A stretch of 64,000 nucleotides of DNA from Exiguobacterium sp. FSL W8-0210 (GCF_038006045.1 NZ_JBBOUK010000001.1:785001-849000); one strand, 5' to 3'; counted from the stretch's first letter, positions 26,001 through 35,457 are shown. Notes: a model not told the origin generated them from the letters alone. Made by a program: numbers and translations.

Positions 26001-26834
26001 ATGAGAAAACAAAACCGAATCAACATGGCGTTGTCATATCTCATTTTGACGGTCGCCTCCATCATTATCGTCTATCCACTCCTTTGGGTCGTTGGTACTT
26101 CACTTAACCCAGGGAAAAGTATTACATCGGATATCTTCCCAAGTAATCCGACTTTGATTCACTACTTCGATTTGTTCGATCCGTCAAAAACGGATTATGG
26201 CATGTGGTATTTAAACACAATCAAGATTGCCGTCATCACGATGGTCGTCTCCGTCTCGCTAATCACGTTAACAGGATACATTTTTTCACGCTATCGCTTC
26301 GTTGGTCGGAAAAATTCACTCATCTTGTTCCTCGTGTTGCAGATGGTACCGCAATTCGTTGCCATTATTGCGATTTATGTCTTGCTTAATATGTTAGAAT
26401 TGTTTGATACGCATCTGGCGCTCATCCTACTCTACTCGGGTGGCGCGATTCCAATGAATACGTATCTTGCAAAAGGATATTTCGATACGATTCCAAAAGA
26501 ACTCGATGAGGCGGCACGGATGGATGGTGCCGGTCACTTACGAATCTTCTGGCAAATCATCTTACCGCTCGCAAAACCGATGGTCGCCGTCATCGCGTTG
26601 TTCAACTTCATGGCACCATTCAACGACTTCATTTTAGCATCGCTCGTCCTGCGTTCTCCTGAGAAACAGACACTTGCGGTCGGGTTGTACAACATGGTGT
26701 CGGAGCAGTTCGACAATAACTTCACGTTATTTGCGGCAGGTGCCGTATTATCAGCAGTTCCAATCGTTCTTCTCTTCTTCGCATTCCAGCGCTTCTTCGT
26801 GTCTGGATTGACAGCAGGTGGAACGAAAGGATAA
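26001..26834 (+). CDS. malG: Maltodextrin ABC transporter permease MalG
   Basis: A 277-residue permease with six membrane segments and the EAA loop LDEAARMDGAGHLRIFWQIILP. The start follows the malF stop by one base, so translation is coupled. It pairs with MalF in the maltodextrin importer. Confidence 0.92.
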   Translation: MRKQNRINMALSYLILTVASIIIVYPLLWVVGTSLNPGKSITSDIFPSNPTLIHYFDLFDPSKTDYGMWYLNTIKIAVITMVVSVSLITLTGYIFSRYRFVGRKNSLILFLVLQMVPQFVAIIAIYVLLNMLELFDTHLALILLYSGGAIPMNTYLAKGYFDTIPKELDEAARMDGAGHLRIFWQIILPLAKPMVAVIALFNFMAPFNDFILASLVLRSPEKQTLAVGLYNMVSEQFDNNFTLFAAGAVLSAVPIVLLFFAFQRFFVSGLTAGGTKG

Positions 26835-26856
26835 TCATAAGGGGGAAATCAGCGGC

Positions 26857-28380
26857 ATGAGACGAGGCATAATGCTTCTCCTCTTGCCGCTTCTCTTGTC
26901 TATCGGGCTTCAACCGATGACGGGTGAAGCAGCAGGTTGGGAAAAAGAACGAATGTATTTCATCATGGTGGACCGGTTCGAGAATGGCGATCCGAGTAAT
27001 GACCGAGAGGCGGATCCTGAAAATCCAAAAGCGTTTCAAGGTGGCGATCTAGCAGGCGTGACGAAACGTCTCGATTACATCAAGGAAAAGGGATTCACGT
27101 CGATTTGGTTAACGCCGATCTTTAAGAACCGTCCGAATGGTTATCATGGATACTGGACGGATGATTATTACGAGATTGATCCGCACTTCGGAACAAAGGA
27201 AGAGTTTAAACGTCTCGTCAAGGAAGCACATGAACGGGATATCAAGGTCGTCCTTGATCTTGTCGTCAATCATTTAGGACCAAATCATCCAATGGTGAAA
27301 GAAAAACCGGAGTGGTTCCATAAAAATCAACCAATCATGAACTGGAATAACCCGTCGGAAGTCGAGAATAACTGGCTGTTCGATTTACCGGACTTCAATA
27401 CGGAAAATCCGGAAGTCGTCGATTATTTAGTTGATGTCGCAAACTACTGGGTCGATGAAACGGGTATAGACGGATACCGGCTCGATACGGTTCGCCATGT
27501 GCCAGCCTCATTTTGGGAAACGTTTATCCCAGCAGTCAAAGAAAAGCATCCAGACTTATTCTTGTTGGCTGAAGTGTTCGATGGAGATCCGCGAAAAATC
27601 GCGTCCTATTCAAAATTAGGTTTTGATTCCGTGACGAACTTCCCGTTTTATTATGGAGTCAAGGATCAGTTTGCCCGCAAAAATGGTTCAGCGGAAGAGC
27701 TCGATTCAGTTTATAATCGAGATACTACGTTTAATCCGAATGCCAAGGGACTTGCAACCTTCATTGATAATCATGATGTCAAGCGCTTCATCACGGAAGC
27801 AAAGATTGGTGGAGCAGATGAAGAGGAGCGGCAGCTTCGATTAGCGCTGTTCGCACTCTATGCTGCACCAGGGATGCCGATCGTCTACCAAGGAACAGAG
27901 GTGGCGATGCCAGGTGGTGAGGATCCCGGAAACCGGATGATGATGACATTTGATCAAAATAAGAAGATGCAACAGTACGTAAAAACGTTGAACGAGATGC
28001 GTCAGGACTACCCAGCGTTTGCAACAGGGAAGCAACGCTTGATCGCAAAAACCGATCATATGGCAGTCTACTCACGGGAGACGAAACAACAAAAAGTCAT
28101 TTACGCGATTAATCTTGGAGAAAAAAAGACGAGCTTACGCGTGTCTGCGAAAGAAGTCGGTGATGATCAGCGTCTAAGAGGACTTTTATTCTCAGACTTG
28201 GTGCGTCAAGATGGTGACGCCTATGAGATCACGCTTGATGCAAATAGTGCGAACAGCTATGTCATCGAAAAGTCACAAGTCAACTGGTGGTCGATCATCG
28301 CAATTGGTGCGATTGCTCCGATTTTAGCGCTCATACTTCTTCTCGTTCACCGTAAACGCATGCAACGTCAAACAAAATAA
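26857..28380 (+). CDS. Surface alpha-amylase with signal peptide and C-terminal membrane anchor
   Basis: A 507-residue GH13 enzyme. The signal peptide (MRRGIMLLLLPLLLSIG, cleavage near GEAAG) exports it. Catalytic blocks: Asp in DGYRLDTVRH, Glu in FLLAEVFDG, Asp in TFIDNHDVKRF. The C terminus carries one membrane segment (about 478-498) followed by HRKRMQRQTK, so the enzyme should stay on the outer face of the membrane. The ATG at 26857 with AAGGGGG upstream is chosen because it directly precedes the signal peptide. It probably trims starch to dextrins for the adjacent importer. Confidence 0.88.
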   Translation: MRRGIMLLLLPLLLSIGLQPMTGEAAGWEKERMYFIMVDRFENGDPSNDREADPENPKAFQGGDLAGVTKRLDYIKEKGFTSIWLTPIFKNRPNGYHGYWTDDYYEIDPHFGTKEEFKRLVKEAHERDIKVVLDLVVNHLGPNHPMVKEKPEWFHKNQPIMNWNNPSEVENNWLFDLPDFNTENPEVVDYLVDVANYWVDETGIDGYRLDTVRHVPASFWETFIPAVKEKHPDLFLLAEVFDGDPRKIASYSKLGFDSVTNFPFYYGVKDQFARKNGSAEELDSVYNRDTTFNPNAKGLATFIDNHDVKRFITEAKIGGADEEERQLRLALFALYAAPGMPIVYQGTEVAMPGGEDPGNRMMMTFDQNKKMQQYVKTLNEMRQDYPAFATGKQRLIAKTDHMAVYSRETKQQKVIYAINLGEKKTSLRVSAKEVGDDQRLRGLLFSDLVRQDGDAYEITLDANSANSYVIEKSQVNWWSIIAIGAIAPILALILLLVHRKRMQRQTK

Positions 28381-28414
28381 AATACTTAACTAGGGGAAAT
28401 GTGAGGTGAAGGGG

Positions 28415-29446
28415 ATGCAGGTAACAATCAAGGATGTAGCACGGGAAGCGAATGTCGCACCCTCGACGGTATCACGCGTCATTGCGAATAGTTCACGCAT
28501 CAGTCAAAAGACGAAGGAACGGGTGCGGCAGGCGATGGATGAGCTCGGGTATTATCCGAACGTTCATGCGCGCAGTCTCGCGAATCGAACGACACAAGCG
28601 ATCGGTCTCGTCATGCCAAGTGCTGCAACAAAAACGCTACAAAACCCGTTCTTTTCGGAGGTCATTCGAGGAATCAGTACAAAAGCGCATCAAAATGGAT
28701 ATTCGTTATATATGACGACAGGTGTCTCGGAAGAAGAAGTATATGAAGGTGTCGTCTCGATGGTTCAGGGCCGTCGTGTCGATGGTGTCGTCGTACTGTA
28801 TTCCCGTACGGATGACAAAGTCGTTCAATTTCTGCAAGATTCGAAGTTTCCGTTCGTCGTCGTCGGAAAACCATTCAGTGATTCATCACATGTCACGTAT
28901 GTCGATACGGATAATTATCTAGCCGGTCGCGAAGTGACGAAGTACTTGCATCAACTTGGGCATGAGTGTATCGCATTCGTCGGAGGCGCACAGGACTTAG
29001 CTGTGACGCAAGAACGTGTCGGGGGTTACAAGACGGCTCTCATGGAAGAGGGCATCCCGATTCAAGAATCCTACATCGTCAGTGCACCATTCATGACGAC
29101 AGGAGGCGCTGAGGCAGTCAAACGACTGATGTCGCTTGAACATCCGCCGACGGCTGTCGTCGTCAGTGACGACATGATGGCACTTGGTGTCATGAGTACC
29201 CTGAATGAGATGGGGATCGGTGTGCCGGATCAAATGGCCGTCGTCAGTTTCAATAACTTGTTCATCGCAGAATTCTCAAGCCCACCGTTGACTTCTGTTG
29301 AAATCAATATCTTTGGACTTGGTTTTGAAGCGACGAATTGTTTGATTGAACAAATCAATGAAGATGCGACCCCTTATGGGAAGCGCGTCATCGTTCCACA
29401 TTATCTCGTCGTCCGTCAGTCTTGTGGCGGAAAATCTGAAGCGTGA
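28415..29446 (+). CDS. malR: LacI-family regulator of maltose genes
   Basis: A 343-residue repressor. The N-terminal helix-turn-helix is VTIKDVAREANVAPSTVSRV, followed by the hinge (YYPNVHARSLANRTT) and a periplasmic-binding-like sensor domain. It is the last gene of the malE operon, so its site count and level rise with induction. The GCAA-N4-TTGC operators around the hydrolase, malE and phosphorylase promoters have the form LacI-family proteins bind. The ATG at 28415 has GAGGTG upstream; a GTG at 28406 is an alternative start. Confidence 0.85.
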   Translation: MQVTIKDVAREANVAPSTVSRVIANSSRISQKTKERVRQAMDELGYYPNVHARSLANRTTQAIGLVMPSAATKTLQNPFFSEVIRGISTKAHQNGYSLYMTTGVSEEEVYEGVVSMVQGRRVDGVVVLYSRTDDKVVQFLQDSKFPFVVVGKPFSDSSHVTYVDTDNYLAGREVTKYLHQLGHECIAFVGGAQDLAVTQERVGGYKTALMEEGIPIQESYIVSAPFMTTGGAEAVKRLMSLEHPPTAVVVSDDMMALGVMSTLNEMGIGVPDQMAVVSFNNLFIAEFSSPPLTSVEINIFGLGFEATNCLIEQINEDATPYGKRVIVPHYLVVRQSCGGKSEA

Positions 29447-29451
29447 AACAG

Positions 29452-29493
29452 AAGTCTATTTTTAAACCGATTGGTTTGAAAATAGACTTTTTT
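29452..29493 (+). terminator. Terminator of the malE operon
   Basis: AAGTCTATTTT pairs with AAAATAGACTT, extended by AAACC/GGTTT, then a run of T. It separates the operon from the phosphorylase gene. Confidence 0.85.
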
Positions 29494-29557
29494 TGATTCA
29501 AATGGATGTCGATTTCTAGTAAAAGGAAGCGGTTGCAGAAAAAGAAATTTATTTTCG

Positions 29558-29594
29558 TGCAAACGATTGCATTGATGCTTTTTATGTGTACAAT
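29558..29594 (+). promoter_or_regulatory. Maltose phosphorylase promoter with overlapping operator
   Basis: TTGCAT (29567-29572), 16-base spacer, TACAAT (29589-29594). The operator GCAAACGATTGC (29559-29570) covers most of the -35 box, so the LacI-type regulator should exclude polymerase. A partial cre (GAAACGCTTACA) lies near 29615. Confidence 0.7.
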
Positions 29595-29674
29595 AAAGAA
29601 TGTAGAGTATAGATGAAACGCTTACATGTTCAGATTGACTGACATGCGTAGCATAAAAAAGGAGCGACTTGACG

Positions 29675-31975
29675 ATGAAACGACTTTTTGAGGTCAATGA
29701 GTGGAAAATTACAGAGCTTGGTTTTCATCCAGAAGATAATCGATTGGCAGAATCGATGACATCGATCGGAAACGGTCATATGGGAATGCGCGGAACGTTT
29801 GAAGAAGAATACACAGGCGACACGCATCAAGGCATGTATGTCGCAGGTGTTTATTATCCGGATAAGACACGTGTCGGCTGGTGGAAAAACGGTTATCCGG
29901 AGTACTTCGCGAAAGTACTCAATGCTGTCAACATCATGGGTTTGAAAGTATCTGTCAACGGAAAAACTGTTGATTTGAATACGTGGGAAGTCATCGACTT
30001 CAAACGTGAACTTGATATGCAACATGGTGTGTTGACGCGGGCGATGTTGTTGAAGCATGGAGAAGAAGAGATAAAAGTCGAATCCAAGCGTTTCTTCTCG
30101 ATCGTCGATAAAGAAATTGCTGCCTTGCAATATACGGTAACACCTGTCAATTTCGAAGCAGAGGTCATCATTGAATCATATCTCGATGCGGATGTTGAGA
30201 ATGAAGACTCAAACTATGATGAGAAGTTCTGGCTTCCCGTTGAACACGGAATTGAAGAACGGTTTGGTTATGTCACATCAAAAACGAAAAAGCTCGATTG
30301 GCATGTGACAGCAGCGATGATCACGGACGTCGAAGGCGCACGGTGTGAGGTCGTCGATGGCAATACGCAGTACGTCGCGAATCGTTTCACGAAACAAGCC
30401 GCAGTAGGTGAGGGTGTCACTGTCGAGAAATTCGTTGCGCTCGTAACGAATCGCGATCATGAAATCGATGCGTTACTGGAGCAAGCGATGAAACGGGTTC
30501 ACGTCGCATTCGAATCAGGCTTTGAACCATTGCTTGCGACACATGAAGCAGCGTGGTTGCACCACTGGGAAGAAGCGGATGTGAAGATTGAAGGTGATGT
30601 CGAGGCACAGCAAGGGATTCGTTTCAACATCTTCCATATGTTCCAGACCTACACAGGTGAAGACTCACGCCTGAACATCGGACCAAAAGGCTTCACGGGC
30701 GAGAAGTATGGTGGTGCGACGTATTGGGATACAGAAGCGTACTGCTTGAACTTTTACCTTGCGACGTCGAAACCGGAAGTGGCTTGGAATTTACTCAAGT
30801 ATCGCCACAATCAATTACCGCAAGCAAAAGAAAATGCGGATAAGAATGTTGGGATGAAGGGTGCGCTTTATCCGATGGTGACGATGAACGGAGAAGAGTG
30901 CCACAACGAGTGGGAAATTACACATGAAGAAATTCACCGGAACGGCGCGATTGCGCATGCGATTTATAATTACACGAACTACACGGGGGACACATCGTAT
31001 CTCGGACAATACGGATTTGAAGTGTTAGTCGAGATTGCTCGTTATTGGGCAAGCCGTGTCAATTATGTGGCGCATAAGGATGTCTATATGATTCTTGGGG
31101 TGACGGGACCAAATGAATACGAGAACAACGTCAACAACAACTGGTATACGAATTTGATCGCAGCATGGTGTCTCGAATATACGCAGACCGTTCACCGTCA
31201 TTTGGCACAAGAAGAACCAGAACGTTTGCAAGAACTCATGCATCAATTAGCGTTGACGGATGAGGAACTGGCGAAGTGGGCAGATATCGACGCGAAGATG
31301 TATTATCCAAAAGATGAAGCAGCTCCTGGTATCTTCATGCAACAGGATGGCTTCATGGATAAGGAACAAATCCTGGTCGCTGAACTCGATCCAAAACATC
31401 TTCCGCTGAACCAGAATTGGTCTTGGGACCGGATCCTTCGCTCTGTCTTCATCAAACAGGCAGATGTCCTGCAAGGTCTCTACTTCTTGACGGATCGCTT
31501 CAGTCTAGAAGAGAAGAAAGCGAACTTCGATTTCTATGAACCACGTACGGTTCACGAATCATCATTATCTCCGTGTATCTACTCGATCATTGCAGCGGAA
31601 GTCGGCTATGAGGAAAAAGCGGTCGAACTGTACCAACGTTCGGCACGACTTGACCTTGATAACTACAACAATGATACGGAAGACGGATTACACATCACGT
31701 CGATGGTTGGATCTTGGATGTCGATCGTCCACGGGTTCGCCGGATTACGGGTGGCGAACGATACGTTGTCCTTTAAGCCGATGTTGCCAAAAGGCTGGAC
31801 GAGCTATGCGTTCCGGATGCAGTGGCGCGGTCATCATATCCATGTCCATGTTCAGCCAAACGCCGTCGAAATCACTCAGACGGAAGGCGAAGCATTCAGC
31901 TTAAACGTTCATGGAACGACTGTAGAAGTTCCGGCAGGAGGAAAGATTACGGTGCCTGCTTCGATGACAGTATAA
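29675..31975 (+). CDS. mapP: Maltose phosphorylase (GH65)
   Basis: A 766-residue cytoplasmic phosphorylase converting maltose and phosphate to glucose and beta-glucose 1-phosphate. It has the family N-terminal block ESMTSIGNGHMGMRGTFEE, the WWKNGYPEYFAKV segment, and the catalytic acid E481 in VTGPNEYENNVNNN. Size and motifs fit maltose rather than trehalose or kojibiose phosphorylases, but specificity is inferred. The ATG is preceded by AAAGGAG. The usual partner beta-phosphoglucomutase is not next to it; an IS element follows instead. Confidence 0.88.
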   Translation: MKRLFEVNEWKITELGFHPEDNRLAESMTSIGNGHMGMRGTFEEEYTGDTHQGMYVAGVYYPDKTRVGWWKNGYPEYFAKVLNAVNIMGLKVSVNGKTVDLNTWEVIDFKRELDMQHGVLTRAMLLKHGEEEIKVESKRFFSIVDKEIAALQYTVTPVNFEAEVIIESYLDADVENEDSNYDEKFWLPVEHGIEERFGYVTSKTKKLDWHVTAAMITDVEGARCEVVDGNTQYVANRFTKQAAVGEGVTVEKFVALVTNRDHEIDALLEQAMKRVHVAFESGFEPLLATHEAAWLHHWEEADVKIEGDVEAQQGIRFNIFHMFQTYTGEDSRLNIGPKGFTGEKYGGATYWDTEAYCLNFYLATSKPEVAWNLLKYRHNQLPQAKENADKNVGMKGALYPMVTMNGEECHNEWEITHEEIHRNGAIAHAIYNYTNYTGDTSYLGQYGFEVLVEIARYWASRVNYVAHKDVYMILGVTGPNEYENNVNNNWYTNLIAAWCLEYTQTVHRHLAQEEPERLQELMHQLALTDEELAKWADIDAKMYYPKDEAAPGIFMQQDGFMDKEQILVAELDPKHLPLNQNWSWDRILRSVFIKQADVLQGLYFLTDRFSLEEKKANFDFYEPRTVHESSLSPCIYSIIAAEVGYEEKAVELYQRSARLDLDNYNNDTEDGLHITSMVGSWMSIVHGFAGLRVANDTLSFKPMLPKGWTSYAFRMQWRGHHIHVHVQPNAVEITQTEGEAFSLNVHGTTVEVPAGGKITVPASMTV

Positions 31976-31983
31976 ATACGATG

Positions 31984-31995
31984 AAAAAGAACCGA
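31984..31995 (+). terminator. Left half of mapP terminator, split by the IS element
   Basis: AAAAAGAACCGA here is the exact complement of TCGGTTCTTTTT at 33446-33457, which runs into further T. Removing 32001-33440 and one CCA copy rejoins a 12-bp stem with a 7-base loop. Confidence 0.8.
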
Positions 31996-32037
31996 TGCCA
32001 TGAACTGAACCAAAAAAGTTAGACAATAAATAATTTG

Positions 32038-32868
32038 TCAGGCGACCTTGAGGACCTGAGTCCGGTATTCAACCGGGCTCAGGTTTTTTAGTCGTCTCTT
32101 GATACGACGATGGTTATAGTACTCGATGTAACGCTCGAGCTCACATTTGAAGTGGTCCATGTCATCGAACTCCTTGAGATACAGGAGCTCTGACTTGAGC
32201 ACGGCGAAGAAGCTTTCGATGGCTGCGTTGTCGAGACAGTTGCCCTTACGGGACATGCTTTGCGTAATGCCGTGCTCGTGGAGCGTACCAGTGAACGCTC
32301 TGTATTGATAATGCCACCCTTGATCGGAATGAAGGATTGGGCGCGCCTCTCCGTCGAGCTTCCCGATTGCCTGATCTAACATTTCGCCAACGAATCGATA
32401 TGTAGGACGGTCCGATAGGGTATAGGCGATGATCTCACGGTTTCCCAAGTCCATCATCGGAGAAAGGTAGAGCTTCTCTCCGAACAGGTGAAATTCAGTG
32501 ACGTCAGTCACCCATTTCTGGTTCAGACCGGTGGCCTTGAAGTCACGTTGAAGAAGATTCGGTGCGACCTTTCCGACCCGTCCTTTATAGGAGCGGTATC
32601 GCTTCATGCGGACGAGACATTTGAGACCGAGTTCGTTCATGAGACGGCGCACGGTCTTCGGATCGTGCCGGAAGCCCTGGCGTTCGAGAAGTGCGTGGAT
32701 GCGACGATAGCCACATCGTCCTTCGTGTTCGTGGAAGAGGGTATGGATGGCCGCCTTCACTTCCGCATACTTGTCTTCGCCCGTCAGGCGCGTCCGCCAA
32801 TAGTAATAAACGCTTCGTGCCATACCGAGCACGCGGAGGAGTCCCGGAACGGGATAGATTGATCGCAA
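32038..32868 (-). CDS. IS3-family transposase OrfB (DDE catalytic part)
   Basis: The integrase-core half of the transposase. The catalytic triad is visible: first Asp in [13 protein letters not shown], second Asp in [11 protein letters not shown], Glu in [14 protein letters not shown]. An N-terminal HTH_21-type stretch ([21 protein letters not shown]) precedes it. It is read mainly as an OrfAB fusion; the reading frame is open back to the slippery heptamer at 32934-32940, and the coordinate given is only the first possible independent start (TTG). Confidence 0.92.
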   Translation of the reverse strand: MRSIYPVPGLLRVLGMARSVYYYWRTRLTGEDKYAEVKAAIHTLFHEHEGRCGYRRIHALLERQGFRHDPKTVRRLMNELGLKCLVRMKRYRSYKGRVGKVAPNLLQRDFKATGLNQKWVTDVTEFHLFGEKLYLSPMMDLGNREIIAYTLSDRPTYRFVGEMLDQAIGKLDGEARPILHSDQGWHYQYRAFTGTLHEHGITQSMSRKGNCLDNAAIESFFAVLKSELLYLKEFDDMDHFKCELERYIEYYNHRRIKRRLKNLSPVEYRTQVLKVA

Positions 32869-32876
32869 TTCATCGA

Positions 32877-33386
32877 TTACTTGTGCCTTGATCCGGTTCG
32901 TCGCGCATTCTCTTCTTGAACCAAGGCTTTCAATTTTTTTAACGCAGCGTTCTCCATCTCGAGATACTCGATCCGCTCTTTGAGCTTCTCGACTTCTGTC
33001 ATCTCTTCAAATTCCTTCTTCTTGCGTCTCGCCATCGGGGCACGTCCTTTCGGTCTGGCGACCAGACCTGCGGTCCCTTCCCGATCATACGTCGATCGCC
33101 ATCTCGAGATCATCCCCGGGGAGGAAATTCGGTATTTTACGGCCGTCTCTCTATTGGACAGCTTATTGGTCGCCATGTCGTTTAATACCTCCAGTTTAAA
33201 TGCCAGCGAGTGTGTTGTATAGGAAGGATCGAAGATCGTTTCCCCCCAACGCTCATAGAGACGTGACCACTCACGGACCAGGTTATGCGCTATCCCGAAT
33301 TCTTTCGCCACACCTCGGTATCCGTCTCGTCCTGTTAGATAACGCTCAGCGACTTGGACTTTAAACGCCTTTGTATATTTGACCAT
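32877..33386 (-). CDS. IS3-family transposase OrfA (DNA-binding part)
   Basis: A 169-residue protein with two helix-turn-helix regions (about 10-50 and 65-110) and a C-terminal leucine-zipper-like helix ([19 protein letters not shown]). It recognises the element ends. The start is the ATG at 33386 (MVKYTKAF); an upstream ATG would lie in the terminal repeat. Confidence 0.9.
   Translation of the reverse strand: MVKYTKAFKVQVAERYLTGRDGYRGVAKEFGIAHNLVREWSRLYERWGETIFDPSYTTHSLAFKLEVLNDMATNKLSNRETAVKYRISSPGMISRWRSTYDREGTAGLVARPKGRAPMARRKKKEFEEMTEVEKLKERIEYLEMENAALKKLKALVQEENARRTGSRHK
32934..32940 (-). other. Probable -1 ribosomal frameshift heptamer of the IS
   Basis: A run of seven A on -, in the A_AAA_AAA phase of orfA. 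Slipping back one base leads into [10 protein letters not shown] and on without a stop into OrfB, as in other IS3-family elements. Confidence 0.75.
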
Positions 33387-33445
33387 AAAAAACACCCCAT
33401 AAAAGTTGGATTTTATGTCCAACTTTTATGGGGCAGTTCACCAAG

Positions 33446-33459
33446 TCGGTTCTTTTTTT
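33446..33459 (+). terminator. Right half of mapP terminator, beyond the IS
   Basis: TCGGTTC followed by seven T; complements 31984-31995 on the other side of the insertion sequence. Confidence 0.8.
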
Positions 33460-33606
33460 GTGTAACACGAATTAGAGGACACCTTTGTCACAAATGAAAA
33501 CGCCATCATGAAAAAGAACATCAATCTTTGGAAATCTTGACTATCCGGCGACATTTGAATGTGCTAAAGTGTTTCAAGATAGTTATGAATGAGAGGAGAA
33601 CGGCGT

Positions 33607-34458
33607 GTGACAGCAGTAGTAAAGGAAAGTATGTTAAAAGTGATTGTGGCTACGATTGGAGGATTCGTCATTGCCGTTGCCATGAACTGGTTTTTGATTC
33701 CAAGTGGTGTTTATTCGACTGGATTTACAGGACTTGCCCAAATCTTGACGCAAGTCCTTCAAAATACAGCATTTGCGTTTGGTGAAAACGTTTGGTTCTT
33801 AGCGCTGAACATCCCTTTGATCGTGCTTGCATGGATCATGTTAGGTCGGAGTTTTACAATCGTCACGTTGATTTCGGTTCTGGCAACGACGATTTTTATT
33901 GGCCTTATTCCTCAATATGCTGTCATACCAGGTGATCAGACACTGAATGCAGTGTTTGGAGGGGTCTTGCTTGCGATTGGTACCGGTATCACGATTAAAT
34001 TCGGTGCTTCGACGGGTGGGTTTGATATCGTTGCCCTCATCTTTGCCCGTTTTTCCGATCGCAGTGTCGGCTTATATCTGTTCGTCTTGAACTTTTTGAT
34101 CGCACTATTGGCAGGTGCCTTGTTCGGCTGGTCGACTGCCTTATATACGATCGTCTTCATCTACGTGACTTCTAAGGTCGTCGATGAGATTCATACAAGT
34201 AACCAACGCTTGACGATTTTTATCGTCACGAATCATGCGGATGACATCACGACGGCTCTGCATCAGCACATCATTCGAGGCATCACGCAGATTCCTTCGA
34301 TCGGTACGTATTCACGAGCTGAGAAAGCGACGTTGATGATGGTCATTGAGCGTCACGAATTGCGGGATATCGAACGGATTTGTCGGGAAGCGGACGAGAC
34401 GGTCTTCATCAACGTCGTCGCGACAGACTCGGTTGTCGGATACTTCCGAAAAGGATAA
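33607..34458 (+). CDS. YitT-family membrane protein with DUF2179 domain
   Basis: A 283-residue protein. Five or six membrane segments (about 8-165, with GGFVIAVAMNWFLIPSGVYS and KFGASTGGFDIVA) are followed by a cytoplasmic DUF2179 domain (about 200-283, ending VVATDSVVGYFRKG). The family is widespread in Firmicutes with no settled function. The GTG start is chosen because AGGAG lies 8 bases upstream. A possible promoter is TTGAAT-N17-GATAGT at 33555-33583. Confidence 0.82.
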   Translation: MTAVVKESMLKVIVATIGGFVIAVAMNWFLIPSGVYSTGFTGLAQILTQVLQNTAFAFGENVWFLALNIPLIVLAWIMLGRSFTIVTLISVLATTIFIGLIPQYAVIPGDQTLNAVFGGVLLAIGTGITIKFGASTGGFDIVALIFARFSDRSVGLYLFVLNFLIALLAGALFGWSTALYTIVFIYVTSKVVDEIHTSNQRLTIFIVTNHADDITTALHQHIIRGITQIPSIGTYSRAEKATLMMVIERHELRDIERICREADETVFINVVATDSVVGYFRKG

Positions 34459-34461
34459 TGA

Positions 34462-34500
34462 AAAAGGCACTTGCTCTGCGATATGCAGCAAGTGCCTTTT
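34462..34500. terminator. Bidirectional terminator
   Basis: AAAAGGCACTTGCT (34462-34475) pairs exactly with AGCAAGTGCCTTTT (34487-34500). It serves the YitT-type gene and the convergent Cof hydrolase gene. Confidence 0.87.
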
Positions 34501-34508
34501 ATCTGTTT

Positions 34509-35318
34509 TCAGGCGAGCCCGAGGACGTGTCTCAAGTAATACGCGATCCCGTCATCCTCGTTTCGCTTCGTCGTGCCGTTTGCCAGATGTTTCAGCGCGG
34601 GGATGGCATTGCCCATCGCGACACCATGTCCAGCATATTCGATCATCTCTAAATCGTTTTCCTCATCACCGAAAGCAATGATTTGTTTAGAGTTAATACC
34701 AAGGTGGTCGGCGATATGGGCAAGACCGACCGCTTTGCTTGTACCTTTTCGCATCACTTCGACCATGAATTCAGGTTTCACCCATTGACGATTGAGTACC
34801 GTCTCGGCATGGATACCAGATAGTTCGGAGCGGATCTCATCGACGTGTTCTCCTTTGGCATGAATTAAAAGAGAGGTTGGTTCATGCATAAGCACCTTTC
34901 GTAAATCTCCGGTCGTGACGGATAAGGCATGGTCGGTATAGAATTCGTAAATACCAACCGGATCATATTGAAAATAGACATGATCCGTGACTTCGCAGAC
35001 GATGTTTTGTGTTTTCGTCTCAGCGACAGATTCTAAAATATGTTGAACAGTTTTTAATGGAATCGGATGATGCTGAACTTCAAAGTGGATGTCTTGTGGA
35101 TGATGGACGAGACCACCGTTAAAGTTAACGATCGGTGTCGTTAAACCGAGCTGTTCGTAATATTTTCGAGCGTGACGAAACGGTCGTCCGGTTGCGATGA
35201 CGACTTCGTGACCATTCGCACGCGCACGCTGGAGCGCAGCGATGTTCGCAGCGCTGATTGTCTTATCATCTTTTAAAAGGGTGCCGTCGAGATCGACAGC
35301 GATTAAGTGACGGGTCAT
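34509..35318 (-). CDS. Cof-type HAD-superfamily phosphatase
   Basis: A 269-residue HAD hydrolase of the Cof (IIB) subfamily. Motif I is DLDGTLLKDD, motif II VIATGRPFR, and the C-terminal metal motif IAFGDEENDLEMI. These enzymes dephosphorylate sugar or nucleotide phosphates or FMN-type compounds; the substrate is not evident. It is not the beta-phosphoglucomutase missing from the maltose cluster, which belongs to a different HAD subfamily. Confidence 0.87.
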   Translation of the reverse strand: MTRHLIAVDLDGTLLKDDKTISAANIAALQRARANGHEVVIATGRPFRHARKYYEQLGLTTPIVNFNGGLVHHPQDIHFEVQHHPIPLKTVQHILESVAETKTQNIVCEVTDHVYFQYDPVGIYEFYTDHALSVTTGDLRKVLMHEPTSLLIHAKGEHVDEIRSELSGIHAETVLNRQWVKPEFMVEVMRKGTSKAVGLAHIADHLGINSKQIIAFGDEENDLEMIEYAGHGVAMGNAIPALKHLANGTTKRNEDDGIAYYLRHVLGLA

Positions 35319-35457
35319 GATGAAATCCTCCGCTTTCTTTTCGTTAATTCTACTGTAGCATATGAAGCGATTGTCCTTCGTATGAAACGATTAAGTTTTT
35401 CAAGGAAAAGAAAGCGCTTGAAAAAATTAGAGAAAAGCTGTTGCTTGGTTTAAAAAA

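Larger units (their letters stand above)
32001..33440 (-). mobile_element. IS3-family (IS150-like) insertion sequence, complete
   Basis: A 1440-bp element. The terminal inverted repeats begin TGAACTG at both ends: left TGAACTGAACCAAAAAAGTT, right (on -) TGAACTGCCCCATAAAAGTT, with GACA following in each. It is flanked by a 3-bp direct repeat CCA (31998-32000 and 33441-33443). It encodes overlapping OrfA and OrfB with a frameshift signal, all intact, so it may be active. A second short inverted repeat (CCATAAAAGTTGGA with its complement) lies at the right end. Confidence 0.92.
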
